A stretch of DNA of 63,059 nucleotides from JAICWP01 sp035278025 (GTDB lineage: Bacteria > Acidobacteriota > Terriglobia > Terriglobales > Acidobacteriaceae): NCBI GenBank assembly GCA_035278025.1, contig DATEJK010000197.1, positions 1 through 63,059 on the forward strand, written 5' to 3'. Both the position numbers and the translations under genes were made by a program. Positions 37,042 to 45,054 of this stretch are shown here, piece by piece (within the stretch, counting starts at the first letter, position 1; every line of letters begins with the position of its first letter). The notes under the pieces are model-generated. The model was not told the DNA's origin, did not search any database, and saw nothing but the letters and a program-made list of their open reading frames with translations.

Positions 37042-39080
37042 GCGCGACTTTGCCCGTGATGTCGCGGGCGCCCGAGCCTCCCAATTTTCTGATTGCGTGG
37101 GAACCACGCTGGAAGTCCTTCGCCAGCGCGCTATCTCCCGCAATACAGCGCTCTCCCCGGCACCTGCAAGGCGAATGCCGCTCCGGACTGCTTCCCGTTT
37201 CCGGCATGGTGGTGGCGTGGGTGATGGAGTTCGCCCTGCTGCTGGTCATCATTACCCTGCCCAACACGCTGCAGTTCATGCAGACCTTCACTCCGCCAAC
37301 TCACCCCAAGTACCAGGTGATCTATTACTCGGGCAATTCCCTGCCGCAGACCACGGATACAGGGGGAGCACAGGCGGGCCACACCGGGCGCTCCGGCGGG
37401 CGCACGGCGATGAACAAGCAGCAGGTCATCAAAGTGGCGCGTGGTGATTCCCTGACGCAGCAGGTGGTGGATGTGCCCAAGATCAAATTGCCGCCCAGCA
37501 ACGATGCGGTCGCCAATCTGATCGCCATCGCTGCAACCCGGCCCGGGCCGCCGCCGACTCAGGGGCTGGAGAGCATGCGGCCCAAGCTGACTGTGCCGCT
37601 GGACGCTATCCCACCGGAAGTCAAGGTGGAGCGGGACAAACTGGCAAAGCTGCCCGATATTTCGGCGCAGGCGGTGGCGCCGCCGGTCGACATTACCCGC
37701 GACCAGATGCGGGCTGGGCCTAACCTGGCCACCCAGGTGGTGCCACCTTCAGTACAGATTGAGCGCAACAAGCTGCTGCGCACGCCCGCGCTGGGGGTCA
37801 GCGTAGTGCGGCCCGCGCCTGTGGTGCACGGCGATATTGAGCGGGTCCGGGCGCCGCAACTGAGTGCCGAGGTGGTTCCACCTCCGGTTTCAGCGCGCGA
37901 GGTGCAGGACAACAATTTCAACCCCAAGCTGGCCTTGCCGCCGCCGACCGCGGTACAGCCCGCGCCCAACACCAATACTCTGGCAAAAGAAATCTGGAGC
38001 GCCGCAGGGTCCTTCTTCGGCGGAGGCACCAAGAATGTGGTTCCGCCGCCGGTGCAACCGACAGCGGGCTTCTCCGACGGCAAGCCTTTGGCTGCCGGGC
38101 TGGCACGCGGTCTGACGGGCGGCCCGGGAGTAGTACCGCCGCCGCCGGTGGTGTCGGGAAGTGAGCTCGCGGGAGGCGGCGGCCGCGCCGGAGGGAAAGG
38201 CAGCAACAGCGAATTGGCCGCCCTAGGCCCGGTTCCGACAATGCGTGCGGGCGGTGGGAGCACGGCCGGCGCCGGAGTCGTGATGTCCATGCAGCCGGGT
38301 GAGAAAGTGGGCATGCCGGGTAATGCCGCTGGAGGCGCTCTGGCCATGTCGCGCACTGGGGGAGGACGGCCAGGTCTGGGTGGCGAAGGCAATGGGGCCG
38401 GATTTGGCAAGGGCAATGGCGGAGGCAGCGGGCGCGTCGGCGAAGGCTCGGGAGCTTCCAGCACGGGAACCGGCTTCGGCGCCCAGCTGAATGCGAAAGG
38501 CGGGATTTCGCCGGCCCCGGGGCACGGCGGCGCGGGCAGCGGCGGCGGACACACTGCCATGGCAGGGGTTGCTATCCGCGGCGGGGTGGTAAACCTTCCC
38601 AGCTTCGCTGCCGGCGGTGATCCGCCGAGCATACCGGGACGTACGCCCAGCGAGCGCAAGCTGAGCCGGCCCGACATCACGGTGATCGCGACTCCCAGTT
38701 CCGGCGGCGCGATGAACCTTTACGGCGCTCTCAAGGGCGACAAGGTCTACACCATCTACATTGATACTCATCAGGGGCCCGCAGTGCTGCAATTCTCCGA
38801 TCCGGACTCGCGCAACACCGGCTTTGACGAGGACCTGACCGCGCCCGAAGCTATCCGTACCGACCTGCCGCCAGGCCTGAAAAAAGCCCGGCTGGTTGTC
38901 ACCTGCACCATGGACCGCGCCGGGCTGCTGCGCAATGTGAAAATCCTGCAGGGGCCGTCGTCGGAAAAGATCAACATGGTCATGGTGGCGCTGTCCAGGT
39001 GGCGTTTCCGTCCGGTGCTGCGCGGCAATGACCCCATTTCCGTTGACGCCATCCTGGGGTTCAATGTGGACACAAGATAA
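37038..39080 (+). CDS. Long TonB-like envelope protein with repeat and Gly-rich regions
   Basis: A 680-residue protein. A single span lies at about 57-80 (SGMVVAWVMEFALLLVIIT). Residues about 165-300 hold degenerate repeats of 20-30 residues with the pattern VVPPxVxIERxKL. A Gly-rich stretch follows at about 370-540. The C-terminal 75 residues (TCTMDRAGLLRNVKILQG, then VMVALSRWRFRPVLR) form a TonB_C-like domain. The design, membrane anchor plus long periplasmic spacer plus TonB-like tip, suggests a link from the inner membrane to an outer-membrane partner, perhaps the secretin. The ATG at 37038 overlaps the DUF192 stop; longer upstream readings of the frame are not needed. No exbB or exbD lies nearby. 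Confidence 0.8.
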   Translation: MSATLPVMSRAPEPPNFLIAWEPRWKSFASALSPAIQRSPRHLQGECRSGLLPVSGMVVAWVMEFALLLVIITLPNTLQFMQTFTPPTHPKYQVIYYSGNSLPQTTDTGGAQAGHTGRSGGRTAMNKQQVIKVARGDSLTQQVVDVPKIKLPPSNDAVANLIAIAATRPGPPPTQGLESMRPKLTVPLDAIPPEVKVERDKLAKLPDISAQAVAPPVDITRDQMRAGPNLATQVVPPSVQIERNKLLRTPALGVSVVRPAPVVHGDIERVRAPQLSAEVVPPPVSAREVQDNNFNPKLALPPPTAVQPAPNTNTLAKEIWSAAGSFFGGGTKNVVPPPVQPTAGFSDGKPLAAGLARGLTGGPGVVPPPPVVSGSELAGGGGRAGGKGSNSELAALGPVPTMRAGGGSTAGAGVVMSMQPGEKVGMPGNAAGGALAMSRTGGGRPGLGGEGNGAGFGKGNGGGSGRVGEGSGASSTGTGFGAQLNAKGGISPAPGHGGAGSGGGHTAMAGVAIRGGVVNLPSFAAGGDPPSIPGRTPSERKLSRPDITVIATPSSGGAMNLYGALKGDKVYTIYIDTHQGPAVLQFSDPDSRNTGFDEDLTAPEAIRTDLPPGLKKARLVVTCTMDRAGLLRNVKILQGPSSEKINMVMVALSRWRFRPVLRGNDPISVDAILGFNVDTR

Positions 39081-39088
39081 TTTGACGA

Positions 39089-39115
39089 TTGCAGATCTTC
39101 GATTGAAGATGGCAA
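39089..39115. terminator. Hairpin between convergent TonB-like and membrane-protein genes
   Basis: TTGC (39089-39092), ATCTTC (39095-39100), GATT loop, GAAGAT (39105-39110) and GCAA (39112-39115) form a hairpin with a small bulge, just after the last gene of the Tad operon and before the convergent gene. No T-run is seen. It may mark the 3' ends of both transcripts. Confidence 0.4.
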
Positions 39116-39164
39116 CCGCTTAAGAGGCGATTCCCCAGTTTCGTCAATCCTTATCGGTGATTGC

Positions 39165-40811
39165 CTAAGAGATGGGACTGACCCGCGCGAAGAGGATGGC
39201 GCGATGGTCATCGTAGAGCACGCGCCATTGCGGCAGCTCTTTTAGGGCGTTGGCCAGGGCCCAGTCCGGCGGAACCAGAACCCAGTTCACCTTCTGGTTG
39301 TCGAGCACATTCTGCCAACCCGGTTGGATCTCTTTTACCTTGATGTAATCGCGGACAAAGGGCTCGCCGTAGAAATCGTGGCGGTCATCCATGAAAACCT
39401 TGTACCCGGGGCCGAGACGGTAAATGAGATATCCGCCCCAGTAGTCGGGAGTGAAGACCTGGGAGTGGATGCCGTGGGCAGCCAGGAAATCGGCCGCCGC
39501 TACGGGAAAGCGCTTGCCATCGAAGTGAGCGTGCATCAGGGGCCGCGCCCCCAGGCGGCCACCGTTCAGGCAAACCACGAAGGTGATGACCACCGCCACC
39601 AGCGGGAGCAGGTGGGCACGCAAGCCAAGTTCGGTATCCGCCATGCGGGCGGCAAAATTCCTCCAGCGCAGAAAGAGTTTGCGGGCGCGGGGCGCAAGTT
39701 CTTCGGCGGCACCGGCCCGTTCCACCGCTCCCGCCAGCAGCGGCGTGGAAGTCAGCACCAGCAGAATGGAAGCAATGGGGATATTCCTGGCGGCGTACAG
39801 GCCGAAATAGACGCTGAACAGAATGACCAGCAGGTGACGGGCGCGCAGGCGGGAGCGGTTTACCGCCAGGCCGAGCAAGCTGAGCAGCAGCAACGCAGCA
39901 AAGAACTTCTCCGCCGCGCCGTGAAAATTGGGGGAGAGAAATTCCTGGATGTTGTTCATGTAGAAGGAGCTGCCGAGGTAAGCATGGATGTGCAGCCAAA
40001 GTCTGTAGCCGTAAGGGTTGAGGAAAGTTGCCACAAAGGTCAGTACCGCGGCAATTCCCAGCTTGCGGACGGCGGCCTTCGAGGGGGTTCGCTCCCCGTG
40101 CTCCTGCGCGGTGATGAGCTCCCATCCTTCACCCAGGAAATACAGTCCGACCAGCGCCAGGCCAACCAGGAACCCACCGTGAATGTTTACCCAAAGCAGC
40201 ATGAGTGCGGGCAGCCAGTAGAGCCTGCGGTAGCTGCGCTCGGACCCAGGCGCGGTGGCGCTTTCGAGGATGTTCCAGAAGAGGAGGGTGAAGGCCCAGG
40301 TAAACAGGTGCGGGCGGGCGAGGAAATGAATGCTGGAGGCGAAAATCGCCAATACCACCAGGAAGGCAGCAACCAGGGGATAGCAATTGCGCGTCACGGC
40401 CCAGCGGAACAGGCCGGCGAAGGTACCGGCAATCAGCAAGGCGCTGAGAAACACAACACCGTCGAGGCCCATACGGCTGTAGATCACGCCCGCTGCCAGG
40501 TCGTAGAGCCATTCCCAGGCGAACCATGGGTGCCCCGGCATGGTGTAGGAAAAGGAATCCTGGCGTGGAAAGGCATGAGTCGCAACAATCTGCTGCCCGG
40601 CTCGGATGTGCCAGCCGGTGCCGGCATCTCCCAGAAGCCGCTGTTGCAGGCCGCCATACGTAAGTGCCAGAAGAAGAAGAAGAAAGATGACATCGGCGAT
40701 AGAAGGCATCACCCCCCGGAGCCACCACGGCGCGGGAGCCGGAGGAGACAAGGCGGTCGTCGGCCGCACAGTTTCCAAGCGCGGCGACGCGGTGTGGCTC
40801 CCGGTTGTCAT
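39165..40811 (-). CDS. Polytopic membrane protein, paralogue of the protein at 24.7 kb
   Basis: A 548-residue protein with about ten spans. It shares with the 24719-26176 protein the segments GWHIRAGQQIV, PRQDSFSYTMPGHPW and WEWLYDL near the N-terminus, and YWGGYLIYRLGPGYKVFMDDR near the C-terminus (written in parts: YWGGYLIYRLGP, YKVFMDDR). The family is common in Acidobacteria-like genomes and may be GT-C-like, but its function is not known to me. It is convergent with the Tad operon. The N-terminal 35 residues are Thr/Pro-rich and the start could lie further in. Confidence 0.75.
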   Translation of the reverse strand: MTTGSHTASPRLETVRPTTALSPPAPAPWWLRGVMPSIADVIFLLLLLALTYGGLQQRLLGDAGTGWHIRAGQQIVATHAFPRQDSFSYTMPGHPWFAWEWLYDLAAGVIYSRMGLDGVVFLSALLIAGTFAGLFRWAVTRNCYPLVAAFLVVLAIFASSIHFLARPHLFTWAFTLLFWNILESATAPGSERSYRRLYWLPALMLLWVNIHGGFLVGLALVGLYFLGEGWELITAQEHGERTPSKAAVRKLGIAAVLTFVATFLNPYGYRLWLHIHAYLGSSFYMNNIQEFLSPNFHGAAEKFFAALLLLSLLGLAVNRSRLRARHLLVILFSVYFGLYAARNIPIASILLVLTSTPLLAGAVERAGAAEELAPRARKLFLRWRNFAARMADTELGLRAHLLPLVAVVITFVVCLNGGRLGARPLMHAHFDGKRFPVAAADFLAAHGIHSQVFTPDYWGGYLIYRLGPGYKVFMDDRHDFYGEPFVRDYIKVKEIQPGWQNVLDNQKVNWVLVPPDWALANALKELPQWRVLYDDHRAILFARVSPIS

Positions 40812-41037
40812 GAGGTGCCTGGGATTGACTCATCTTAACCGACATTCACCGGCAAAGGAATCGCGAGGTGGGTCAGTTGAACCCGCCGCTGAATTTTGTA
40901 GCAGTCTCTTAAAATTGCACACTTGTTACGACAAATTCACTTGCAAGTTGCGCGATTCGGCATACACTGACGCTACTTTGCGCACTCGTCACTCCCGACC
41001 AGCCTGAATCTGGTTGCGACCAATGGGGATCAGGGTC

Positions 41038-41409
41038 ATGGGGAACACTATCCTTTGCGTGGATGATGAGCACCACGGTTTGATGATCCGGCGCATGCTC
41101 CTGGAAAAAGTTGGCTACTCGGTTCTGACCGCCGAGACCGCACGCGAGGGATTGGCGTTGTTCAGCCATCAAGCGGTGGATGCGGTGGTGCTGGATTACT
41201 ATCTGCCCGACGTGGATGGGGCGCGGGTCGCCACCGCCATGCGCCTGATCAAACCTGATGTGCCCATCATCCTGTTCTCGGTGCAGTGGGCCTTACCGGA
41301 AGGGACGGGCACGGTCGCGGATGCGGTGCTGGGGAAGGGGCAGCATCCGGTCGGGCTGTTGAACACCCTGGACGAGCTTCTGCGGTTGCGCCGCGAGCAT
41401 AGCGCGTAG
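41038..41409 (+). CDS. Single-domain response regulator (CheY-like)
   Basis: A 123-residue receiver domain without an output domain. The acidic pocket CVDDE is at residues 6-10, and the phospho-acceptor is the Asp in AVVLDYYLPDVDG (about 51-63). The conserved Ser/Thr appears in ILFSVQW and the Lys in VLGKGQ. The ATG at 41038 gives a normal length; other ATGs 15 and 24 bases upstream are possible. No kinase gene adjoins it, so the partner is unknown. It stands alone ahead of an SDR gene, 111 bases away. Confidence 0.9.
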   Translation: MGNTILCVDDEHHGLMIRRMLLEKVGYSVLTAETAREGLALFSHQAVDAVVLDYYLPDVDGARVATAMRLIKPDVPIILFSVQWALPEGTGTVADAVLGKGQHPVGLLNTLDELLRLRREHSA

Positions 41410-41520
41410 CGCACGCACGTATCATTGCATCCCACCATAAGCGGAAGTCGCGAGTCGAATCGGCACTCGCGCCATAAAATTGCATTCCCCTTTACAGAAG
41501 GAAGAAAGGAAAAGCGCACA

Positions 41521-42237
41521 ATGAGCAAGAGTCTGGCCGGCCAGGTGGGAATTGTGACTGGAGGAGGTCGCGGGATCGGCGCCGCCATCGCCGCCAAGCT
41601 GGCGGAATTGGGTGTTACGGTTGTAATTTGCGGGCGTACCCGTGGCCCGTTGCAGAACACGGCACAACGTATTCGTGCCGCGGGATCCAAGTGCGAAGCC
41701 ATGGAATGCGACGTCACTGAACTGGGCGCAGTGGAGAAACTTGCGGCGCGGGTGGAGCAGACTTTTGGCCGGACGGACATCCTGGTGAACAACGCCGGGG
41801 TGGGAGGCTTCGCCACTCCCCTGCATGAGCTGCCGCCGGAAGAATGGGAGCGCACTCTGAACACGAATCTGCGCGGCGTGTATTACATGATCCGCAATTT
41901 TGCTCCCTTTATGATTCGCGGCGGCAGGGGCGACATCATCAATATCTCGTCCGGCGCGTGCAAAAACCCGTTGCCCAATGGCGCCGCATACGCCGCCTCC
42001 AAATGGGGACTGAATGGACTCAGCTACTCCATTGCGGAGGAACTGCGCAACTACCACATTCGTGTGGCGGTGATCTGCCCGGGGTCGGTGCAAACGGAAC
42101 TGGGGCCGCATACCGGCAAGGATCCCAAGAAGATGCTGCAGCCCGAGGATGTGGCCCACGTGGTGGCAATGATGGTGACGCAAGCGCCACAATCGTTTGC
42201 CAGCGAGGTGGTTCTGCGGCCCACCCGGAAGCCTTAA
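41521..42237 (+). CDS. Short-chain dehydrogenase/reductase (SDR)
   Basis: A 238-residue classical SDR. The cofactor loop is VTGGGRGIGAAIA (about 12-24), the NAG motif appears as LVNNAGVGG, and the catalytic set is Ser in NISSGA with YAASKWG (Tyr and Lys four apart). The Arg in ICGRTRG after strand 2 suggests NADP(H) preference. It uses the ATG at 41521 after the purine-rich GGAAGAAAGGAAAA. The frame is open upstream, but the family start is here. The substrate cannot be predicted; FabG-like ketoacyl reductases and sugar reductases share these motifs. Confidence 0.92.
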   Translation: MSKSLAGQVGIVTGGGRGIGAAIAAKLAELGVTVVICGRTRGPLQNTAQRIRAAGSKCEAMECDVTELGAVEKLAARVEQTFGRTDILVNNAGVGGFATPLHELPPEEWERTLNTNLRGVYYMIRNFAPFMIRGGRGDIINISSGACKNPLPNGAAYAASKWGLNGLSYSIAEELRNYHIRVAVICPGSVQTELGPHTGKDPKKMLQPEDVAHVVAMMVTQAPQSFASEVVLRPTRKP

Positions 42238-42440
42238 TGCACTAAAGTAACTATAATGGCTATTGCATTGAATTTATGCAGGTTGTTAGATCATTTATGC
42301 GCGGCCAGAAGGCCCGGTTGAGTCTAATTATTTCGTCCGCAAGGGTTTGTCTTCACCGGCCAGCGGATGCTACCATCCGAATGGGTTGAACAGGCCTTTT
42401 TGCCTGGCCGGCACTTCTCAAAAGCTCCAGGAGGTCTCTT

Positions 42441-42746
42441 ATGGCAGACGACAGCGGAAATGGATTCATGTGGTTTCTGGCAGGACTGGGAATTGGGGCT
42501 CTGGTGGGAGTGTTATATGCACCCCGCTCCGGCGCCGAGACGCGGGAAGCCATTCTGGACAAGGCCGAAGAAGGCCGCGATTTCGTAAAGAGCCGGGCCC
42601 GCCAGGTTCGCGATCAGGCCGGCGACTGGGTGGAACGCGGTAAGGATGTGGTGGGACAACAGAAGGATCAGTTCCGCTCCGCCTTCGAAGCCGGGCGGCA
42701 GGCGTATCGCGAGGCCACCACCGAGGGCACCACACCCAAGAGCTAA
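42441..42746 (+). CDS. YtxH domain-containing protein
   Basis: A 101-residue small membrane protein. FLAGLGIGALVGVLYAPRSG near residue 12 is the YtxH/gas-vesicle-protein-like hydrophobic start with the LxAPxSGxETR pattern; the rest is a charged helix (KSRARQVRDQAGDWVERGKD). Such proteins are small stress-linked envelope factors of unclear function. AGGAGGTCTC precedes the ATG. It is followed after 36 bases by a DUF948-like protein, with which it is commonly paired. Confidence 0.85.
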   Translation: MADDSGNGFMWFLAGLGIGALVGVLYAPRSGAETREAILDKAEEGRDFVKSRARQVRDQAGDWVERGKDVVGQQKDQFRSAFEAGRQAYREATTEGTTPKS

Positions 42747-42782
42747 GGGCAAGGGAGCCCAGGGACTTCACGACGGATTGGT

Positions 42783-43295
42783 ATGGATCACCTTAACCTT
42801 TTTATCGCTTTAACAGCGGTCGCCATTGCGCTGCAGGCGCTGGTTTTGCTGGGGATTTTTCTTTCGCTGCGCAAAACCAGCGCGAAAGTAGACACGCTGA
42901 CCACGGAAATGCGGACCCGGGCGCTGCCGGCGGTAGAGGCGGCACAGTCGCTGATTACCGCATCGGCTCCCAAGCTGGAAGCAATTGTCAGCGACGTGCA
43001 CACCACCACTGCCCTGGTTCGCGGACAGGTGGAACGGCTGGACAACACGGTTAACGACATTATTGACCGCACCCGGCTGCAGGTGATCCGCGCCGACGAA
43101 CTGGTCACGCGCACGCTGGATCGCGTCGAGGACACCACGGAAACGCTGCAGCACACTGTGGTTTCTCCAGTGCGGCAACTGACCGGCATCATGCAGGGAG
43201 TCTCCGTGGGATTGGGGGCCTTGTTCCGGGCGCGGAACAGGCGCCGCCATGGCGGCAACGGCATGGGCGAGCCTCAGGACGAGATGTTTATTTAG
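42783..43295 (+). CDS. DUF948-like membrane-anchored coiled-coil protein
   Basis: A 170-residue protein with one N-terminal span (LFIALTAVAIALQALVLLG) and a long amphipathic helix, for example TALVRGQVERLDNTVNDI, which suggests a coiled coil. This layout matches DUF948-type proteins, often found with YtxH-domain proteins. It probably forms an envelope complex with the upstream YtxH protein. A clear terminator lies 63 bases after the stop. The exact function is unknown. Confidence 0.75.
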   Translation: MDHLNLFIALTAVAIALQALVLLGIFLSLRKTSAKVDTLTTEMRTRALPAVEAAQSLITASAPKLEAIVSDVHTTTALVRGQVERLDNTVNDIIDRTRLQVIRADELVTRTLDRVEDTTETLQHTVVSPVRQLTGIMQGVSVGLGALFRARNRRRHGGNGMGEPQDEMFI

Positions 43296-43358
43296 GAGCT
43301 GCTGTCGGCCGCCAGCCTTCGGCTAGCCCTTGGTTTCAGGTATTTAGGCTTGAGTGGA

Positions 43359-43382
43359 GACGCAGCTTGCTGCGTCTTTTTT
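43359..43382 (+). terminator. Factor-independent terminator after the YtxH/DUF948 pair
   Basis: GACGCAG (43359-43365), loop CTTG, CTGCGTC (43370-43376) is followed directly by six or more T residues (43377-43382). This is the clearest intrinsic terminator in the window. It ends the plus-strand transcript ahead of the convergent mnmA gene. Confidence 0.9.
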
Positions 43383-43524
43383 CTTATCGTTCCGAGCCCT
43401 TCCCCATTTGAACGAGAAAGAGAAGTCGCTGTGAACCGCGAAAAAGCAGGTCCATTCGCTGTGCTCCGAGCAAAAGCACGGTCGCGCAGCTCAGGATGAA
43501 ACATAAAACGGGAGTTGATCCGTC

Positions 43525-44637
43525 CTACGCGATCCAGCCCCCGCCCACCACAACATCTGCATCATAGAAGACCGCCGCCTGGCCGGGAGTAATAGCGCGC
43601 TGCGGCTGGTCAAAGGTAACCACGGCTTCGTCTGCGCTGATGGTTTCAACCGTAGCGCTGGCCGGCTCGTGGCGGTGGCGGATTTTCACCCCCAGGCGCA
43701 GCTTGGAGGTCGCCCGCTCCAGCGCGATCCAGTTGAGACGCTTGGCACGCAGGCTGCGGGAGTACAGCTGCTCGCCGCCGCCCACCACCACCTGGCGACC
43801 CTCGCCGTTGATCTGCAGAACGTAAAGCGGCGAGCCTGTAGCCACACCCAGGCCCTTGCGTTGGCCAACGGTGAAGTTGTGAATGCCGGAATGCGTACCC
43901 AGCACTTCCCCGCTGCTGCTGACGAGTTCGCCCGCGGTTTCGGGAAGTGATTCTCCCTGCTCGGCGAGGTAGGCGTCGAGGAACTTCTTATAGTCGCCGC
44001 CGGGGACGAAGCAAATCTCTTGCGAATCCGGTTTGTCGGCCAGCGCCAGTCCGTAGCGGCGGGCGATCTCGCGGACCTCGGACTTCAGCAGCCCGCCCAG
44101 GGGAAACAGGGTACGGCTAAGCTGCTCCTGGGTGAGACCAAAGAGAAAATAGGTCTGGTCGCGGGAGGAGTCCACGGCCCGCTTAAGCAGCCAGCGACCG
44201 CCGGCGCTGTCAAACTCGATGCGGGCGTAATGGCCGGTGGCCAGGCGGTCGGCCCCAATCTGGCGGGCTGTAACCAGAAGCTGGTCAAACTTCAGGTGAT
44301 TGTTGCACAGGCTGCAGGGGATGGGCGTGCGCCCGCTCAGGTACTCGGAAACGAAAGGCCGCACCACTTCCTGCTCGAAGCGCTGCTCTTGGTTGACGAC
44401 GTAATAAGGGATATCAATGGTCTCAGCCACGCGCCGGGCATCGTAAACATCGTCGAGGGAGCAGCAGCGGCCCTGCACCGCCTCCGGCATACCTTCGCGT
44501 CCGCTCAGCCGGCGCTGGTTCCATAACTGCATGGTCAGGCCGACCAGGTTGTAGCCGTCGGCGCGCAGCATGGCCGCGACGGTGGAGGAATCCACACCAC
44601 CCGACATGGCGACGGCGATGGTTTCAAAAGCAGCCAT
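43525..44637 (-). CDS. mnmA: tRNA 2-thiouridylase MnmA
   Basis: A 370-residue enzyme that makes 2-thiouridine at the wobble position of tRNA for Lys, Glu and Gln. The PP-loop is AMSGGVDSS (near the N-terminus). The first catalytic Cys lies in CSLCNNHLKF and the second in DSQEICFVPGGDY; TGHYARI and SRDQTYFLFGL are also conserved. The ATG at 44637 is preferred to a TTG two codons upstream. It takes sulfur from a cysteine desulfurase, whose gene lies upstream on the same strand with a small zinc-ribbon ORF between them. Confidence 0.95.
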   Translation of the reverse strand: MAAFETIAVAMSGGVDSSTVAAMLRADGYNLVGLTMQLWNQRRLSGREGMPEAVQGRCCSLDDVYDARRVAETIDIPYYVVNQEQRFEQEVVRPFVSEYLSGRTPIPCSLCNNHLKFDQLLVTARQIGADRLATGHYARIEFDSAGGRWLLKRAVDSSRDQTYFLFGLTQEQLSRTLFPLGGLLKSEVREIARRYGLALADKPDSQEICFVPGGDYKKFLDAYLAEQGESLPETAGELVSSSGEVLGTHSGIHNFTVGQRKGLGVATGSPLYVLQINGEGRQVVVGGGEQLYSRSLRAKRLNWIALERATSKLRLGVKIRHRHEPASATVETISADEAVVTFDQPQRAITPGQAAVFYDADVVVGGGWIA

Positions 44638-44645
44638 TAGCAATC

Positions 44646-44655
44646 AGCACTTAGC
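44646..44655. repeat. Short intergenic repeat, copy 1 (AGCACTTAGC)
   Basis: AGCACTTAGC stands just before the mnmA start, inside a run of TTAGC-like units. The same ten bases occur inverted at 45040-45049 and again at 46266-46275, all at gene ends or starts of the sulfur-transfer cluster. Confidence 0.45.
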
Positions 44656-44657
44656 AT

Positions 44658-45011
44658 TTAGCCAGTAGACGTTCTTCTAGATTTGCGCTTTTCACGAATC
44701 ACAGCCCGCTTTCGAGAACCGGGCGATGCCGCGCAGCAGCTCGTACCATCTTTCGGGGCGCCGGTCTTAACCGCCTTGGTCACTCGCACTCGATCCCCAT
44801 AGCGTGGGCACTCCGGCCATGTACAGTACAAGTTTGACCGTTCACCGGTTTGAAAGGCGAAATCGCCCGACTCGGAAATAATTCCCGTCAGAAAGTGAAA
44901 ACAACGAGGACAACGCAATGACACTGGCCCTCTCTTCGCGGCCCGGCGCTGGACCGAGGCGAGCCGCTTTCGAGCGGATAGAGCGATGTCCCTTGATAGT
45001 TTCGGTTTCAT
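44658..45011 (-). CDS. Hypothetical small protein with zinc-ribbon-like cysteines
   Basis: A 117-residue basic protein I do not recognise. Cysteine pairs in LRCPRCFHFL and LYCTWPECPRY look like a zinc ribbon (CxxC and CxxxxC). The C-terminal 40 residues are very basic (RKRAVIREKRKSRRTS). It fills the space between the cysteine desulfurase and mnmA on the same strand, so a role in RNA or sulfur handling is conceivable, but its codon use is less biased than that of its neighbours and it may not be a real gene. Confidence 0.4.
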   Translation of the reverse strand: MKPKLSRDIALSARKRLASVQRRAAKRGPVSLRCPRCFHFLTGIISESGDFAFQTGERSNLYCTWPECPRYGDRVRVTKAVKTGAPKDGTSCCAASPGSRKRAVIREKRKSRRTSTG

Positions 45012-45039
45012 TATTCAGCAAATGCAATACCCGTTAACG

Positions 45040-45049
45040 GCTAAGTGCT
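45040..45049. repeat. Short intergenic repeat, copy 2 (inverted)
   Basis: GCTAAGTGCT is the reverse complement of AGCACTTAGC. Further TTAGC-type units continue to about 45066 and overlap the stop codon of the cysteine desulfurase gene (45055-45057). Confidence 0.45.
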
Positions 45050-45054
45050 AATTG

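Noticed and set aside
39324..40838. 504-codon plus-strand frame opposite the membrane protein
   Set aside because: It is antisense to a clear polytopic membrane protein; composition is typical of a reverse-frame artefact.
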